Origin: Neolewinella marina
Lineage (GTDB): Bacteria; Bacteroidota; Bacteroidia; Chitinophagales; Saprospiraceae
Length of the DNA: 64,000 nucleotides
Direction: 5' to 3'
NCBI RefSeq assembly: GCF_002631205.1
Contig: NZ_PDLO01000002.1
Span: 248,001 to 312,000 of the forward strand
In this document: piece by piece, positions 36,174 through 44,299 of the stretch
Numbering within the stretch: the stretch's first letter is position 1
How the letters are laid out: every line of letters begins with the position of its first letter
The notes under the pieces: generated by a model
Told to the model about the DNA's origin: nothing
Databases searched by the model: none
What the model saw: the letters and a program-made list of their open reading frames with translations, nothing else
Translations under genes and position numbers: made by a program

Positions 36174-36680
36174 CTACTCCACCCTTACGCCCCGGGTGGT
36201 AAAGGAGATGCCCTGCTGCCCGTAGGTGGAGATGAATATCCCTTCGAAGAGTGGCTCGTGGGTGCCCGGGGGGATGCTCCACTCAAAGTAGAAGTTGTCG
36301 CCCGTGCCGCCGGCGCGGTCGTGGGTATCGATGATGATGGCCACGGTTTCCAGCGGGCGCAGCACGATGGGGTCGGCAAAGTAGGTGCGCACCAGTTCGC
36401 CGGCGGTGCCGTAGTAGGCGGCGCGGCGGATGAAGATGGAATCGCGCAGGTTGATGTTGCGGACACTGATGGTGCCGGTCAGGTCGAAGGTGTGGTGCTC
36501 GGTTTCGGTGTAGATCTGGGAGTAGCTGCTCAGGTAGGTGGCGCCGGACAGGAGGGAATCCGGTAGGGGCAGGGCGGCGCGGCGGATCTCCCAGTTGGTG
36601 GGGTCCACGGAGCTGATCGGCCGCTCGGGGTTGCAGGCCGTCAGGGTAAGGAGCAGGAGTAAAAGGCCGAGCTGGTACAT
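36174..36680 (-). CDS. DUF3124-like lipoprotein
   Basis: A 168-residue protein with a lipoprotein signal (LLLLLLTLTAC, Cys at residue 16). The mature part is beta-rich: LSSYSQIYTETEHHTFDLTGTISVRNINL, then ADPIVLRPLETVAIII and DNFYFEWSI, matching the DUF3124 pattern of small secreted bacterial proteins of unknown function. A TACCTTGG box ends 4 nt before the ATG. Co-transcription with the downstream regulator gene is possible (65-bp gap). Confidence 0.7.
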   Translation of the reverse strand: MYQLGLLLLLLTLTACNPERPISSVDPTNWEIRRAALPLPDSLLSGATYLSSYSQIYTETEHHTFDLTGTISVRNINLRDSIFIRRAAYYGTAGELVRTYFADPIVLRPLETVAIIIDTHDRAGGTGDNFYFEWSIPPGTHEPLFEGIFISTYGQQGISFTTRGVRVE

Positions 36681-36684
36681 GCTT

Positions 36685-36692
36685 CCAAGGTA
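36685..36692 (-). promoter_or_regulatory. -7-like box TACCTTGG abutting the lipoprotein start
   Basis: It matches 7 of the 8 positions of TAnnTTTG on the minus strand and ends 4 nt before the ATG at 36680. This is another near-leaderless layout. Confidence 0.4.
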
Positions 36693-36719
36693 CGGCAGCG
36701 GGGGATTTTGTCGCCTACC

Positions 36720-37175
36720 CTACCGCAGGAAGCGCACCTCGCGGATTAGGCCGTCTTCCACCAGGTACATGGCCACCACTTCCACGGGCGGCGACTTTGA
36801 ATCGAACACCACGCTCTCGTGGTCCAGCACCCGGTTGCCCATCACGATTCGGCTCACCAGCCGGCACTGCAGGTCAGGTCGGTTGGCGAACATGGCGCCG
36901 TAGGTTTCCCGCATCTTGTCCTTGCCCTCCCCTGTAAGCTCGTCGGGGAAATTGTAGAGGCGGACGTCGTCGGCGTAGGCGCTCAGGAAGAGCTCCAGGT
37001 CGCCGGTGTTGTAGGCGTCCAGCTGGGTCTGCACGGGGGTGACCGCCGCAAATGGGTCGACGGACGACTGGCCCACGGCAAAAAATGACAGGACTACAAA
37101 AAATAGTGTGAGGGGTAACTGCACCGGACGGGGTTTGGGGTCGAATATACCAAGGCTACCGGTTTGGACGCTCAT
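36720..37175 (-). CDS. NTF2-like secreted protein (SnoaL/DUF4440 type)
   Basis: A 151-residue protein with an NTF2 fold pattern: VQTQLDAYNTGDLELFLSAYADDVRLYNFPDEL, then a conserved-looking core and a final strand LVEDGLIREVRFL. Such domains bind small hydrophobic ligands or act as isomerases; the role is unknown. The ATG at 37175 overlaps the stop of the upstream gene (ATGA), implying coupling. A GTG at 37124 would instead give a clean signal peptide (QLPLTLFFVVLSFFAVGQ) right after a TATATTCG box, so the start is undecided. Confidence 0.7.
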   Translation of the reverse strand: MSVQTGSLGIFDPKPRPVQLPLTLFFVVLSFFAVGQSSVDPFAAVTPVQTQLDAYNTGDLELFLSAYADDVRLYNFPDELTGEGKDKMRETYGAMFANRPDLQCRLVSRIVMGNRVLDHESVVFDSKSPPVEVVAMYLVEDGLIREVRFLR

Positions 37176-40100
37176 TTTGTGATCACCACCCTGCGTAGTC
37201 CGAACGATTGACTGCCTAGATCGACCAGCCGTAACCAGTAAGTGCCAGCGGGAAGATCCGCCGTTTCGACAAAGGCGCGCGTGCCCGAATATCTTCCATT
37301 GCGGGACAATTGTCCGGAAGATGAATAGATCGAATAGGCATAGTCACCGCTTACGGGGCGCTCAATCCAGACCCCCTCACGGGCAGGGTTGGGATAAACC
37401 TGTAGCGATAACTCAGTATTGCTGCGAGTATCCCGGGTGGCCACCGAGCCCGCTTCACCGAAGAGCACGGCAAATACCTCCTCTCCGTAACCCTTATCTT
37501 TGTCTACGTACAGGAAGCGGTTTCCGACAGACACAATTTCCCCGATTTTGTGCAGGCTGCTGTCCGGTGTTGCCAGGGTAGAATGGCCGCTAAGGGCGTT
37601 TACCAGGCGGAGCTCGTCGAAGTAATATGAGTACCCACCCCACCTGCGGGGCACGAGCACCAGACTGTCCTGTACTGCCAACTTATGTGACCCCGCTACA
37701 TAGGCAAGCTCGTCGAGCAGAAGTTGGGTGCTGAGATCGGCGATCCGGAAGGAGTAGAGGTCGCGGCTGTCGTTGGAAGACCGGGTGTAGATCGCGGTAC
37801 TTTCGTCCACCCTCCGCAATTCCTCCCCCTGCCGGGGTGCGAAGGCCACCCGTAGGTCGGGCTGGGTGGAGCCATCCCTTAGCAGGTTCAGGCCCTGTTT
37901 ATTCAGGTAAAGGGTATGACCGGACAGTCGGATTGGTGCCGCGTACGATTTAAGGTCCGCGTCCGGAAGCAATAGCGCCTCTCCCGTATCGTCCCGTAGC
38001 AGGTAAGTGGATAGGGCGGGATCGCCGGAGCGGTGTTCGACCTGAAAGCTAACCGCACCGGAAGTACCCGAAATGGTGAGTGGGAAAGCCTGGGCATTTG
38101 CCGGCAATCCGGAGACGGCTTGGGTGCCCGCCACGGTACCGTTGCTCCGCCAGAGCCTATAAGTGCGCCCGTTGGTAGTCATGGGAAAGTAAAGCCAGTC
38201 ACCTGAGGAAGCCAGGGTGGGAGTATAATAGCCCCTGTTCAACGCAAGTTGGGTACTCATTACCTTGCGTTGGGTGCCGGTACGGCCGTCGATTTGGATA
38301 AGTCCCAAGAACCGGCTTGTCGTGCCGTCAGGGATATAATTGGTGAGGAAGTAGAGATCTCCCCGGTAGGCCACTACCTGGCTGAGTACCGAATATGCCG
38401 GAGGCCCCAGGTCGGTGGTACCGCCGGCAGTACCATCGCTGAAATGCCAGTGATCCCTCCGGCCCGAGAAGTACAGCAACGACCGTCCGGTACCGGGCAG
38501 TGGGACTACGTTGACTCGTGACTGGGAGTAAAAAAGTGGCTCGAATTTGTCAGCGGTCGCGGACCCATAGACATAGTCACCATTACTAAAGAAAGCCGCA
38601 CCGTCTCCGGGCTGGAGGTTACTGGGCGCGGAACTCTGGGTGTAGGGAAAAAGATCATCCAGGGCCCGCTGCTCTCCGGTTACCAGATCGATCTCCACGG
38701 CAGCCTCTCCGGTGGCCGGATGCACGCCCAGTCCGTAAAGCCGGTCGCCCACTTGTTGTAAGGCGAGCGTGCCATTCGCGGGACGCACCCCACTGAGATT
38801 GAAGCCCAGGTGGCCATCCAAAACATGTGTTGAGTCCCGATAGTGAATGACGGTGTTGAAGGGCCCCTGACCGTAGACTCCGGAGGTTTGCACAAGGATT
38901 CCGCCGCCTTTAAGGAGGGTGTAGCCCTGCGACCGCTCGTAATTTGCCAGCGGAGTAAGGTGGTCCGCTCCCAGGTCGTGGGTATACAGGCCGCGGTTGC
39001 CGCCGGTCAGCTCGACGAACAGCTGCTTGTCCGTCCGATAATATTTGTTGCCGTAGCCATCGTCGGGGGTGGCATCATGGATTTCCACGGGGACACCGCC
39101 CGGCGGTAGTGTCCACAAGGTTGTCGGGTAGACCTCATCCGTTAGAAAGTACAGCGTGCCATCGTCCAGTGCGGCAAGCCCGATGATCTTCCAGTTTGGA
39201 TTATCGATTGTACGGCCGGCGAAGTTCAGCAGGGACCGGGTGCCGGCGGTAAGGCCATTGGTTACCCAGAGGCTACCGGTCGCATCATTATTTCCCCGAA
39301 ATACGACCACGCTGTCGTTGGAAGCGGTACCCGAGCTCCCGATAGTGATGGATAGCGGTTCGGTTCCTTCCGCACTACCATCGCTGCGCCACAACTGGCT
39401 GTCGTTCGACGCGGTAGAAACGGAAAATACTACGCCATTCGCCGTGGCATGTGGTTGGCCGAAGTAATGCCGTTCTGCCTCAGGGAGGGAGGAGAAATCA
39501 ATCTGCCGGGTTCCGGAGATGGTCCCGTCGCTGACGTACAATTTGCCGCTATCGGTGAGAAAGTAGAATTTGCTGCCGGCCACGATATATTTGGAGCCGT
39601 AGATCGCCGCCGGAGCCGGGAGTTCTACGGTGCCGGCCTTGGTGCCATCGGTGACCCAAGTGGACCGCGGTCCCGCAAATATCGCCCAGTCGCCGAAGGG
39701 AGTGAAGGTGTAATTGTACGGAGCAGTATATGCCTCCAGGTCCACGAAGGTCTCCGGACCGTCCTCAATGGCGAATAGTTGTCCCCCGGAGCGGAGCAGG
39801 ACCCGGCCCCCGGGAAAAGTAAGGGCCAGGGCAAAATTCAATTCGCTCAGCGGGACCGGCGTAAGGGTCTCCTTGTCGAGATAATACGTTTGTGTGCTTT
39901 CGTAAGTGCCGTCGTTGGTGTAGAGCAAATAACCACCCCTATCGGCAGCCAAGATGCGGCCATTCAGTAAAATATCCTCTACGGGCCTGGTCAGTTTTTC
40001 TCCGTTGAAAAAGAAAAGTGGATTGGGATCGGAATTATAGAAATTAAAGAAAAACCGGCTACCCTCTAGTGGAAAATAGCTTGGAATGGAGGATAGCCGA

Positions 40101-40216
40101 ACGGACGGTTCGGTGTTGACATCCAGCACCCGGGTTTCGAAATCAGGGAATTGGGCTAGAGCAGAAAATGAAAGCAAAAGTGCAAGAAAAACACAGGGAA
40201 GATAGTAGTGCACCAT
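37172..40216 (-). CDS. Secreted ELWxxDGT-repeat protein with T9SS sorting tail
   Basis: A 1014-residue protein. The signal peptide is at 1-21 (CVFLALLLSFSALAQ). The body consists of many blade-like repeats of the ELWxxDGTxxGT type: WVTDGTKAGTVEL, LYVSDGTISGTRQI, LWRSDGSAEGTEPL, LWVTNGLTAGTRSL, HFSDGTAGGTTDL and LWRSNGTVAGTQAV. These usually form beta-propellers. The last 80 residues are a T9SS type A tail (LQVYPNPAREGVWIERPV ... GTYWLRLVDLG). The function is unknown; it is a cell-surface or released protein. The following NTF2-like gene begins within its stop codon, so the two are translated together. Confidence 0.88.
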   Translation of the reverse strand: MVHYYLPCVFLALLLSFSALAQFPDFETRVLDVNTEPSVRLSSIPSYFPLEGSRFFFNFYNSDPNPLFFFNGEKLTRPVEDILLNGRILAADRGGYLLYTNDGTYESTQTYYLDKETLTPVPLSELNFALALTFPGGRVLLRSGGQLFAIEDGPETFVDLEAYTAPYNYTFTPFGDWAIFAGPRSTWVTDGTKAGTVELPAPAAIYGSKYIVAGSKFYFLTDSGKLYVSDGTISGTRQIDFSSLPEAERHYFGQPHATANGVVFSVSTASNDSQLWRSDGSAEGTEPLSITIGSSGTASNDSVVVFRGNNDATGSLWVTNGLTAGTRSLLNFAGRTIDNPNWKIIGLAALDDGTLYFLTDEVYPTTLWTLPPGGVPVEIHDATPDDGYGNKYYRTDKQLFVELTGGNRGLYTHDLGADHLTPLANYERSQGYTLLKGGGILVQTSGVYGQGPFNTVIHYRDSTHVLDGHLGFNLSGVRPANGTLALQQVGDRLYGLGVHPATGEAAVEIDLVTGEQRALDDLFPYTQSSAPSNLQPGDGAAFFSNGDYVYGSATADKFEPLFYSQSRVNVVPLPGTGRSLLYFSGRRDHWHFSDGTAGGTTDLGPPAYSVLSQVVAYRGDLYFLTNYIPDGTTSRFLGLIQIDGRTGTQRKVMSTQLALNRGYYTPTLASSGDWLYFPMTTNGRTYRLWRSNGTVAGTQAVSGLPANAQAFPLTISGTSGAVSFQVEHRSGDPALSTYLLRDDTGEALLLPDADLKSYAAPIRLSGHTLYLNKQGLNLLRDGSTQPDLRVAFAPRQGEELRRVDESTAIYTRSSNDSRDLYSFRIADLSTQLLLDELAYVAGSHKLAVQDSLVLVPRRWGGYSYYFDELRLVNALSGHSTLATPDSSLHKIGEIVSVGNRFLYVDKDKGYGEEVFAVLFGEAGSVATRDTRSNTELSLQVYPNPAREGVWIERPVSGDYAYSIYSSSGQLSRNGRYSGTRAFVETADLPAGTYWLRLVDLGSQSFGLRRVVITK

Positions 40217-40578
40217 ATGACCTATAATGGATTGGATCTAATAGATAAACGGTCAGAAAAATACATCCTAGTTCATATAAAATGCAGTCAATTTTGTGAA
40301 GCTGTGGAATCAATTTACCCGGCGCCCAGGCGCCGCCGTTCTTAGTTCAGTCGCCGAACGAGTCACTTACCCCGGTTGGCCGACGATCACGCGAGGCTGA
40401 GTCCCGGAGGGCCCCTCCTAACGTAGGGAGTTTGTGAAACTCCACGCTACACGTCGCGGTAAACCAAATTATCCGACACCTGCGTGCAGCGCCCGTAAAT
40501 CCCGCCGCGGATGGTACACGGCCTAGCCCGTCGCTTTTTCTATCTTGGCGGTTCATACACACTTCCAATTTCCCACAT
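40217..40578. other. Divergent intergenic region with small hairpins
   Basis: 362 bp between two divergent starts. The left third is AT-rich and suits the promoter of the T9SS gene. Small stems are seen at 40406-40418 (GGAGG/CCTCC) and 40427-40443 (GGAGTTT/AAACTCC). A TATCTTGG sequence about 30 nt before the oxidoreductase ATG resembles a -7 box. No coding frame is convincing. Confidence 0.5.
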
Positions 40579-41724
40579 ATGTACAACTCCATTACCGTGG
40601 CGGTGGCCGGTGCCGGATTCATCGGACCCGTTCACGTTGAAGGACTGCGCCGCCTGGGCATCCGCGTCAAGGGACTGCTCGGCAAGGACCTCCAGGAATC
40701 AACCGACGCCTGCAAGAAACTGAACCTCGAACACCCCTACGGCAGCTACGAAGACCTGCTGGCCGACGAGGAAATCGACGCCGTCCACCTGGCCGTCCCC
40801 AACGTGCTCCACTACAGCATGGTGAAAAAGGCCCTGGCCGCCGGCAAGCACGTGATGTGCGAAAAGCCCCTGGCCATGACCTCCGAGGAAGGGGCCGAAC
40901 TCGTGGAGCTCGCCCGCAAGAGCAACCTGAAAACCGGGGTGAACTACAACCTCCGCTTCTACCCCATCAACCTGGAGGTGAAGGACCGCCTGGCCAAGTC
41001 GGGCAGCCGCATCTTCGCCGTGACGGGCAGCTACCAACAGGACTGGCTCCTCTACGACACCGACTACAACTGGCGGGTACTCGCCGACCAGGGGGGAGCC
41101 CTGCGCGCCGTCTCCGACATCGGCACCCACTGGCTCGACCTGGTACACTTCGTCACCGGACTGGAAGCGGAAGCCGTACTGGCCGACCTGACGACCGTCC
41201 ACCCCCAGCGCAAGCGCCCCATCGGTGAAGTCTCCTCCTTCACCAAGGACTCCGAAAAGGAGCAGGCCACCGAAACCATCGATGTCACCACCGACGACTG
41301 CGCCAGCATCCTCTTCAAGTTCAAGGGCGGGGCCCGCGGCCAGCTCTTCGTGAGCCAGGTGAGCGCCGGCCACAAGAACCAGCTGAAGTACGACATCGCT
41401 ACCCAGGACGCCGCCTACGAGTGGAACAGCGAGCGCCCCAACGAACTGGCCATCGGCCGCCGCGGCGAGCTTAACCAGGTGCTCATGAAGGACCCCGGAC
41501 TCATGACCGGCACCGCCGCCCCCTACATCAATTACCCCGGAGGACACAACGAAGGATTCCCCGACACCTTCAAGCAGTGTTTCCGCGCCTTCTACGACGC
41601 CGTCCTTGGCGATACCGCCGCCGGTGAAGAGCTCTACGCCACCTTCACCGACGGACACCAGGAACTCGTCCTCTGCGACGCCATCCTGAAGAGTAATGCG
41701 GAGCAGGCTTGGGTGAAGCTTTAG
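40579..41724 (+). CDS. Gfo/Idh/MocA-family oxidoreductase
   Basis: A 381-residue NAD(P)-dependent enzyme. The N-terminal Rossmann fold starts VAVAGAGFIGPVHVEGLRRL. The family motif is HVMCEKPLAM, whose Lys takes part in catalysis. The C-terminal half shows DIGTHWLDLVHFVTGLEAEA, with the catalytic His/Asp region, and ends in YATFTDGHQELVLCDAILKS. The substrate is probably a sugar or cyclitol, not predictable here. No sugar transporter or related gene is adjacent. Followed by a 329-bp repeat region. Confidence 0.9.
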   Translation: MYNSITVAVAGAGFIGPVHVEGLRRLGIRVKGLLGKDLQESTDACKKLNLEHPYGSYEDLLADEEIDAVHLAVPNVLHYSMVKKALAAGKHVMCEKPLAMTSEEGAELVELARKSNLKTGVNYNLRFYPINLEVKDRLAKSGSRIFAVTGSYQQDWLLYDTDYNWRVLADQGGALRAVSDIGTHWLDLVHFVTGLEAEAVLADLTTVHPQRKRPIGEVSSFTKDSEKEQATETIDVTTDDCASILFKFKGGARGQLFVSQVSAGHKNQLKYDIATQDAAYEWNSERPNELAIGRRGELNQVLMKDPGLMTGTAAPYINYPGGHNEGFPDTFKQCFRAFYDAVLGDTAAGEELYATFTDGHQELVLCDAILKSNAEQAWVKL

Positions 41725-42053
41725 ATTTCAAGGGGTTAAGGGGTCAAGGGGTCAGGGGGCTAAGGAGCCACTGGATCAATTGGTTTTTCAAGTGGCTAAC
41801 ACTGGCGGTCCAAAATAAAATGGATGATGTCCCTACCCGAGCGAAGCGAGGGGCACGCAGCCGCCCTTGACCCCTTAGCCCCTTTACCCCTTGTCCCTTT
41901 GACTCCTCCTACCCGAGCGAAGCGAGGGACAATTGCCATACCCTTGACCCCTTAGTCCCTTGCCCCCTTTACCCCTTGCCTCCCCCTACCCGAGCGAAGC
42001 GAGGGACACAGAGCCGCCCTTGACTCCTTAGCCCCTTTAACCCTTGCCTCCCC
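41725..42053. repeat. Tandem ~76-bp repeats and inverted C/T-rich repeats
   Basis: Three units with the conserved core ACCCGAGCGAAGCGAGG start at 41832, 41908 and 41985 (76- and 77-bp steps). Between cores are variations of CCTTGACCCCTTAGCCCCTT. Upstream at 41730-41765 the opposite-strand version (AAGGGGTCAAGGGGTCAGGG) appears, so the two parts can pair. A 7-bp stem AGCCACT/AGTGGCT lies at 41766-41797. This is an intergenic repeat family between two co-oriented genes; no gene inside. Confidence 0.75.
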
Positions 42054-42686
42054 ATGCCCAGGTACGCCGTTTCCGACATCCACGGTTGCGCCAAGACCTT
42101 CGCGGCCCTGCTGCAGCGGATCGGTTTCGGGCGGGAGGATGAGTTGTTTTTATTGGGGGATTATATCGACCGGGGCCCCGACAGCCGGGGGGTACTCCAC
42201 CACATCTGGCAACTGCAGGGCGAGGGGTACCGGGTGGTTTGTCTGCGTGGCAACCACGAGCAGATGCTGCTGGACGCCTTGCGGGAAGGACGACCGGCGT
42301 GGGATTACCTCCCCCACCGCCGCGAACGCAAGCAGACGGTGCACTGGATGGAGTACCTGCCTTTTTACTACGAGACGCCGGGCTACCTGCTGGTCCACGC
42401 CGGCCTGAACTTCGAGATCGACGACCCGCTGGCCGATGAGGAGGCCATGCTCTGGATCCGCGGCTGGGAAGACACCCTGAATTCCGACTGGCTGGGTGAC
42501 CGAGTCCTCCTCTACGGTCATACGCCCCGGCCGGCCACCCTCGTCCGGGAAGAGATCGGCGAGATGCAACTCACCCGGCGGGCCTGCCTGGATTCCGGCT
42601 GTGCCCTCCCCCACCCGGAAATGGGCTACCTGACGGCGCTGAATCTGGACAGTGGGGAGGTGTTTTTCGAGGCCTGGGTGGGGTGA
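42054..42686 (+). CDS. Metallophosphoesterase (PrpA-like Ser/Thr phosphatase family)
   Basis: A 210-residue calcineurin-like phosphatase. The metal and phosphate motifs are complete: SDIHGC (D-x-H-G), GDYIDRGPDSRG, RGNHEQM (GNHE), VHAGLN and YGHTP. It is closest in layout to small bacterial serine/threonine phosphatases or diadenosine-tetraphosphatase-like enzymes. A TGA stop lies at the edge of the inverted-repeat element 42682-42893. Confidence 0.88.
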   Translation: MPRYAVSDIHGCAKTFAALLQRIGFGREDELFLLGDYIDRGPDSRGVLHHIWQLQGEGYRVVCLRGNHEQMLLDALREGRPAWDYLPHRRERKQTVHWMEYLPFYYETPGYLLVHAGLNFEIDDPLADEEAMLWIRGWEDTLNSDWLGDRVLLYGHTPRPATLVREEIGEMQLTRRACLDSGCALPHPEMGYLTALNLDSGEVFFEAWVG

Positions 42687-42893
42687 CAGACATCGGATGT
42701 TGTGCGCAGGACATTTTGTCAGACATCGGATGTCTGACAAAATGACAATCCGCTTAAATGCTGAGGATTTAGCACATCCATGCTTCGACCAAAGGAATTA
42801 TTCGCGAAATTTCGTAAAAAAGACCTTTCCCAGCCATCACAACATCCGATGTCTGACAAAAAGTCACCCTACCAACATCCGATGTCTGCCACC
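42682..42893. repeat. MITE/BIME-like element with ~50-bp terminal inverted repeats
   Basis: The palindrome ACATC-S-GATGT occurs four times, at 42690, 42723, 42842 and 42875, in two pairs with exactly 33-bp spacing. The left arm (42682-42733) and right arm (42842-42893) are imperfect reverse complements of one another, e.g. GGTGACAGACATCGGATGTT against GGTGGCAGACATCGGATGTT. The second left palindrome extends to a perfect 33-bp one (42712-42744). The core of about 108 bp has no frame. It fills the space between two convergent genes; both stop codons lie at its ends. Confidence 0.75.
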
Positions 42894-44251
42894 TAGATCG
42901 CCTGCAGAATATCGTACTGGGCGATGAGGTGCTTCCGCCCGCTGCGGTCGGTAGCCATTACGGCCGGGTTTTCCTTGGTGATGTGACGGCCGAGCTCGGA
43001 TAGCGTGAGATCGGTACCGACTTCGGGGAAGGGCTGCCGCATGATCTCACTTACGGGGCGCTCGGAGTGGTCCATGGGGTTCTGGAGCAGGAAGTTCAGT
43101 ACGTCCGTTTCCGTAATGGCGCCGACCACTTCCTCGCCGTCGAGGACTGGCATCTGGCTGTATTCGTGCTCCTTCATGGTCTTGAGGGCGGTGCGGACGG
43201 TTTCTGCCTTGTCCACGCCGGTGAAGGAGGATTCTTTCTTGTGGTTGAGCAGGTCGCGGACGCGCAGTTCAGTGTCCAGGAACCCGCGGTCGCGCATCCA
43301 GTCGTCGTTGTAGACCTTGCCGATGTACCGGCTGCCGTGGTCGTGGATGATTACGACGACCAGGTCATCGGACTTGAGCCGGTCCTTGAGTTGGAGTAGT
43401 CCGGCTACCGCGCTACCGGCCGAGTAACCGAGCAGGAGACCTTCCTCCCGGGCCAGGCGGCGGGCCATGACGGCTCCGTCCTTGTCGGAAACCTTCTCGA
43501 ACAGGTCGATGACCTCGAAATCGACGTTTTTGGGCAGGATGTCCTCCCCGATCCCCTCGGTGATGTAGGGGTAGATTTCCTTGTGGTCGAACTCCCCGGT
43601 TTCGTGGTACTTCTTGAAGACCGAGCCGTAGGTATCTACTCCCCAGACCTGCACCCCGGGGTTTTGCTCCTTCAGGTACTTCCCGGTTCCGCTGATGGTG
43701 CCGCCCGTTCCGACGCCGACCACCAGGTGGGTGATCTGCCCGTCGGTTTGCCGCCAGATTTCCGGGCCGGTGCTTTCGTAGTGGGCCTTGCGGTTGCTGA
43801 GGTTGTCGTACTGATTGAACCAGAAGCTGTTGGGGATTTCCTCACTGAGGCGTTCGGCTACGGAGTAGTAGCTGCGGGGGTCGTCGGCGGATACGTTCGT
43901 CGGGCAGACAATGACCTCAGCGCCCATGGCGCGCAGGATATCCAGTTTCTCCTTGCTCTGCTTGTCGCTGGTGGTGAAGATGCAGCGGTATCCCTTGACG
44001 CAGGCGGCCAGTGCCAGTCCCATGCCGGTATTTCCGGAGGTACATTCGATGATGGTTCCGCCGGGCTTGAGGCGCCCATCGGCTTCCGCGTCCTCGACCA
44101 TCTTCAGGGCCATGCGGTCCTTGATGGAGTGCCCGGGATTAAAGGTTTCCACCTTCATCAGCACGCGGCAGGGCAGTCCCTTGACCACCTTGTGGAGTTC
44201 TACCAGCGGGGTGTTGCCGATGGTCTCGAGAATGTTGTTTTTTACTTCCAT
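42893..44251 (-). CDS. Cystathionine beta-synthase-type PLP enzyme with two CBS domains
   Basis: A 452-residue protein. Residues 1-320 are a fold-type II PLP enzyme: IGNTPLVELHKV, the PLP lysine in NPGHSIKDRMALKM, TSGNTGMGLALA (phosphate loop area), VGVGTGGTISGTGKYL and LLLGYSAGSAVAGL. A CBS-domain pair (about 330-450) follows (ALKTMKEHEYSQMPVLDGEE). There is no N-terminal haem domain. It condenses serine (or O-acetylserine) with homocysteine or sulfide; cystathionine synthesis is the usual call, cysteine synthesis is the alternative. The stop codon is at the right end of the inverted-repeat element. Confidence 0.88.
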   Translation of the reverse strand: MEVKNNILETIGNTPLVELHKVVKGLPCRVLMKVETFNPGHSIKDRMALKMVEDAEADGRLKPGGTIIECTSGNTGMGLALAACVKGYRCIFTTSDKQSKEKLDILRAMGAEVIVCPTNVSADDPRSYYSVAERLSEEIPNSFWFNQYDNLSNRKAHYESTGPEIWRQTDGQITHLVVGVGTGGTISGTGKYLKEQNPGVQVWGVDTYGSVFKKYHETGEFDHKEIYPYITEGIGEDILPKNVDFEVIDLFEKVSDKDGAVMARRLAREEGLLLGYSAGSAVAGLLQLKDRLKSDDLVVVIIHDHGSRYIGKVYNDDWMRDRGFLDTELRVRDLLNHKKESSFTGVDKAETVRTALKTMKEHEYSQMPVLDGEEVVGAITETDVLNFLLQNPMDHSERPVSEIMRQPFPEVGTDLTLSELGRHITKENPAVMATDRSGRKHLIAQYDILQAI

Positions 44252-44265
44252 ATTATTTTTCGTAC

Positions 44266-44299
44266 TAGTGGTCGGAAGACTTTAGGCGTCCGACCACTA
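44266..44299. other. Hairpin between the unknown membrane gene and the CBS gene
   Basis: An 11-bp stem TAGTGGTCGGA/TCCGACCACTA with a 12-nt loop. The right arm contains the stop codon of the upstream minus-strand gene. There is no T-run on the minus strand, so it is probably not a simple terminator; mRNA processing or attenuation before the CBS gene is possible. Confidence 0.5.

Noticed and set aside
42690-42885. CRISPR-like array (33-bp spacing of a short repeat)
   Set aside because: Only four 11-bp palindromic units in two inverted pairs; the spacers are related to each other and arranged as inverted repeats, not a direct array, and no cas gene is near.
44266-44299. Rho-independent terminator between the unknown membrane gene and CBS
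   Set aside because: The stem is good, but the minus-strand continuation is not T-rich; kept only as a hairpin.
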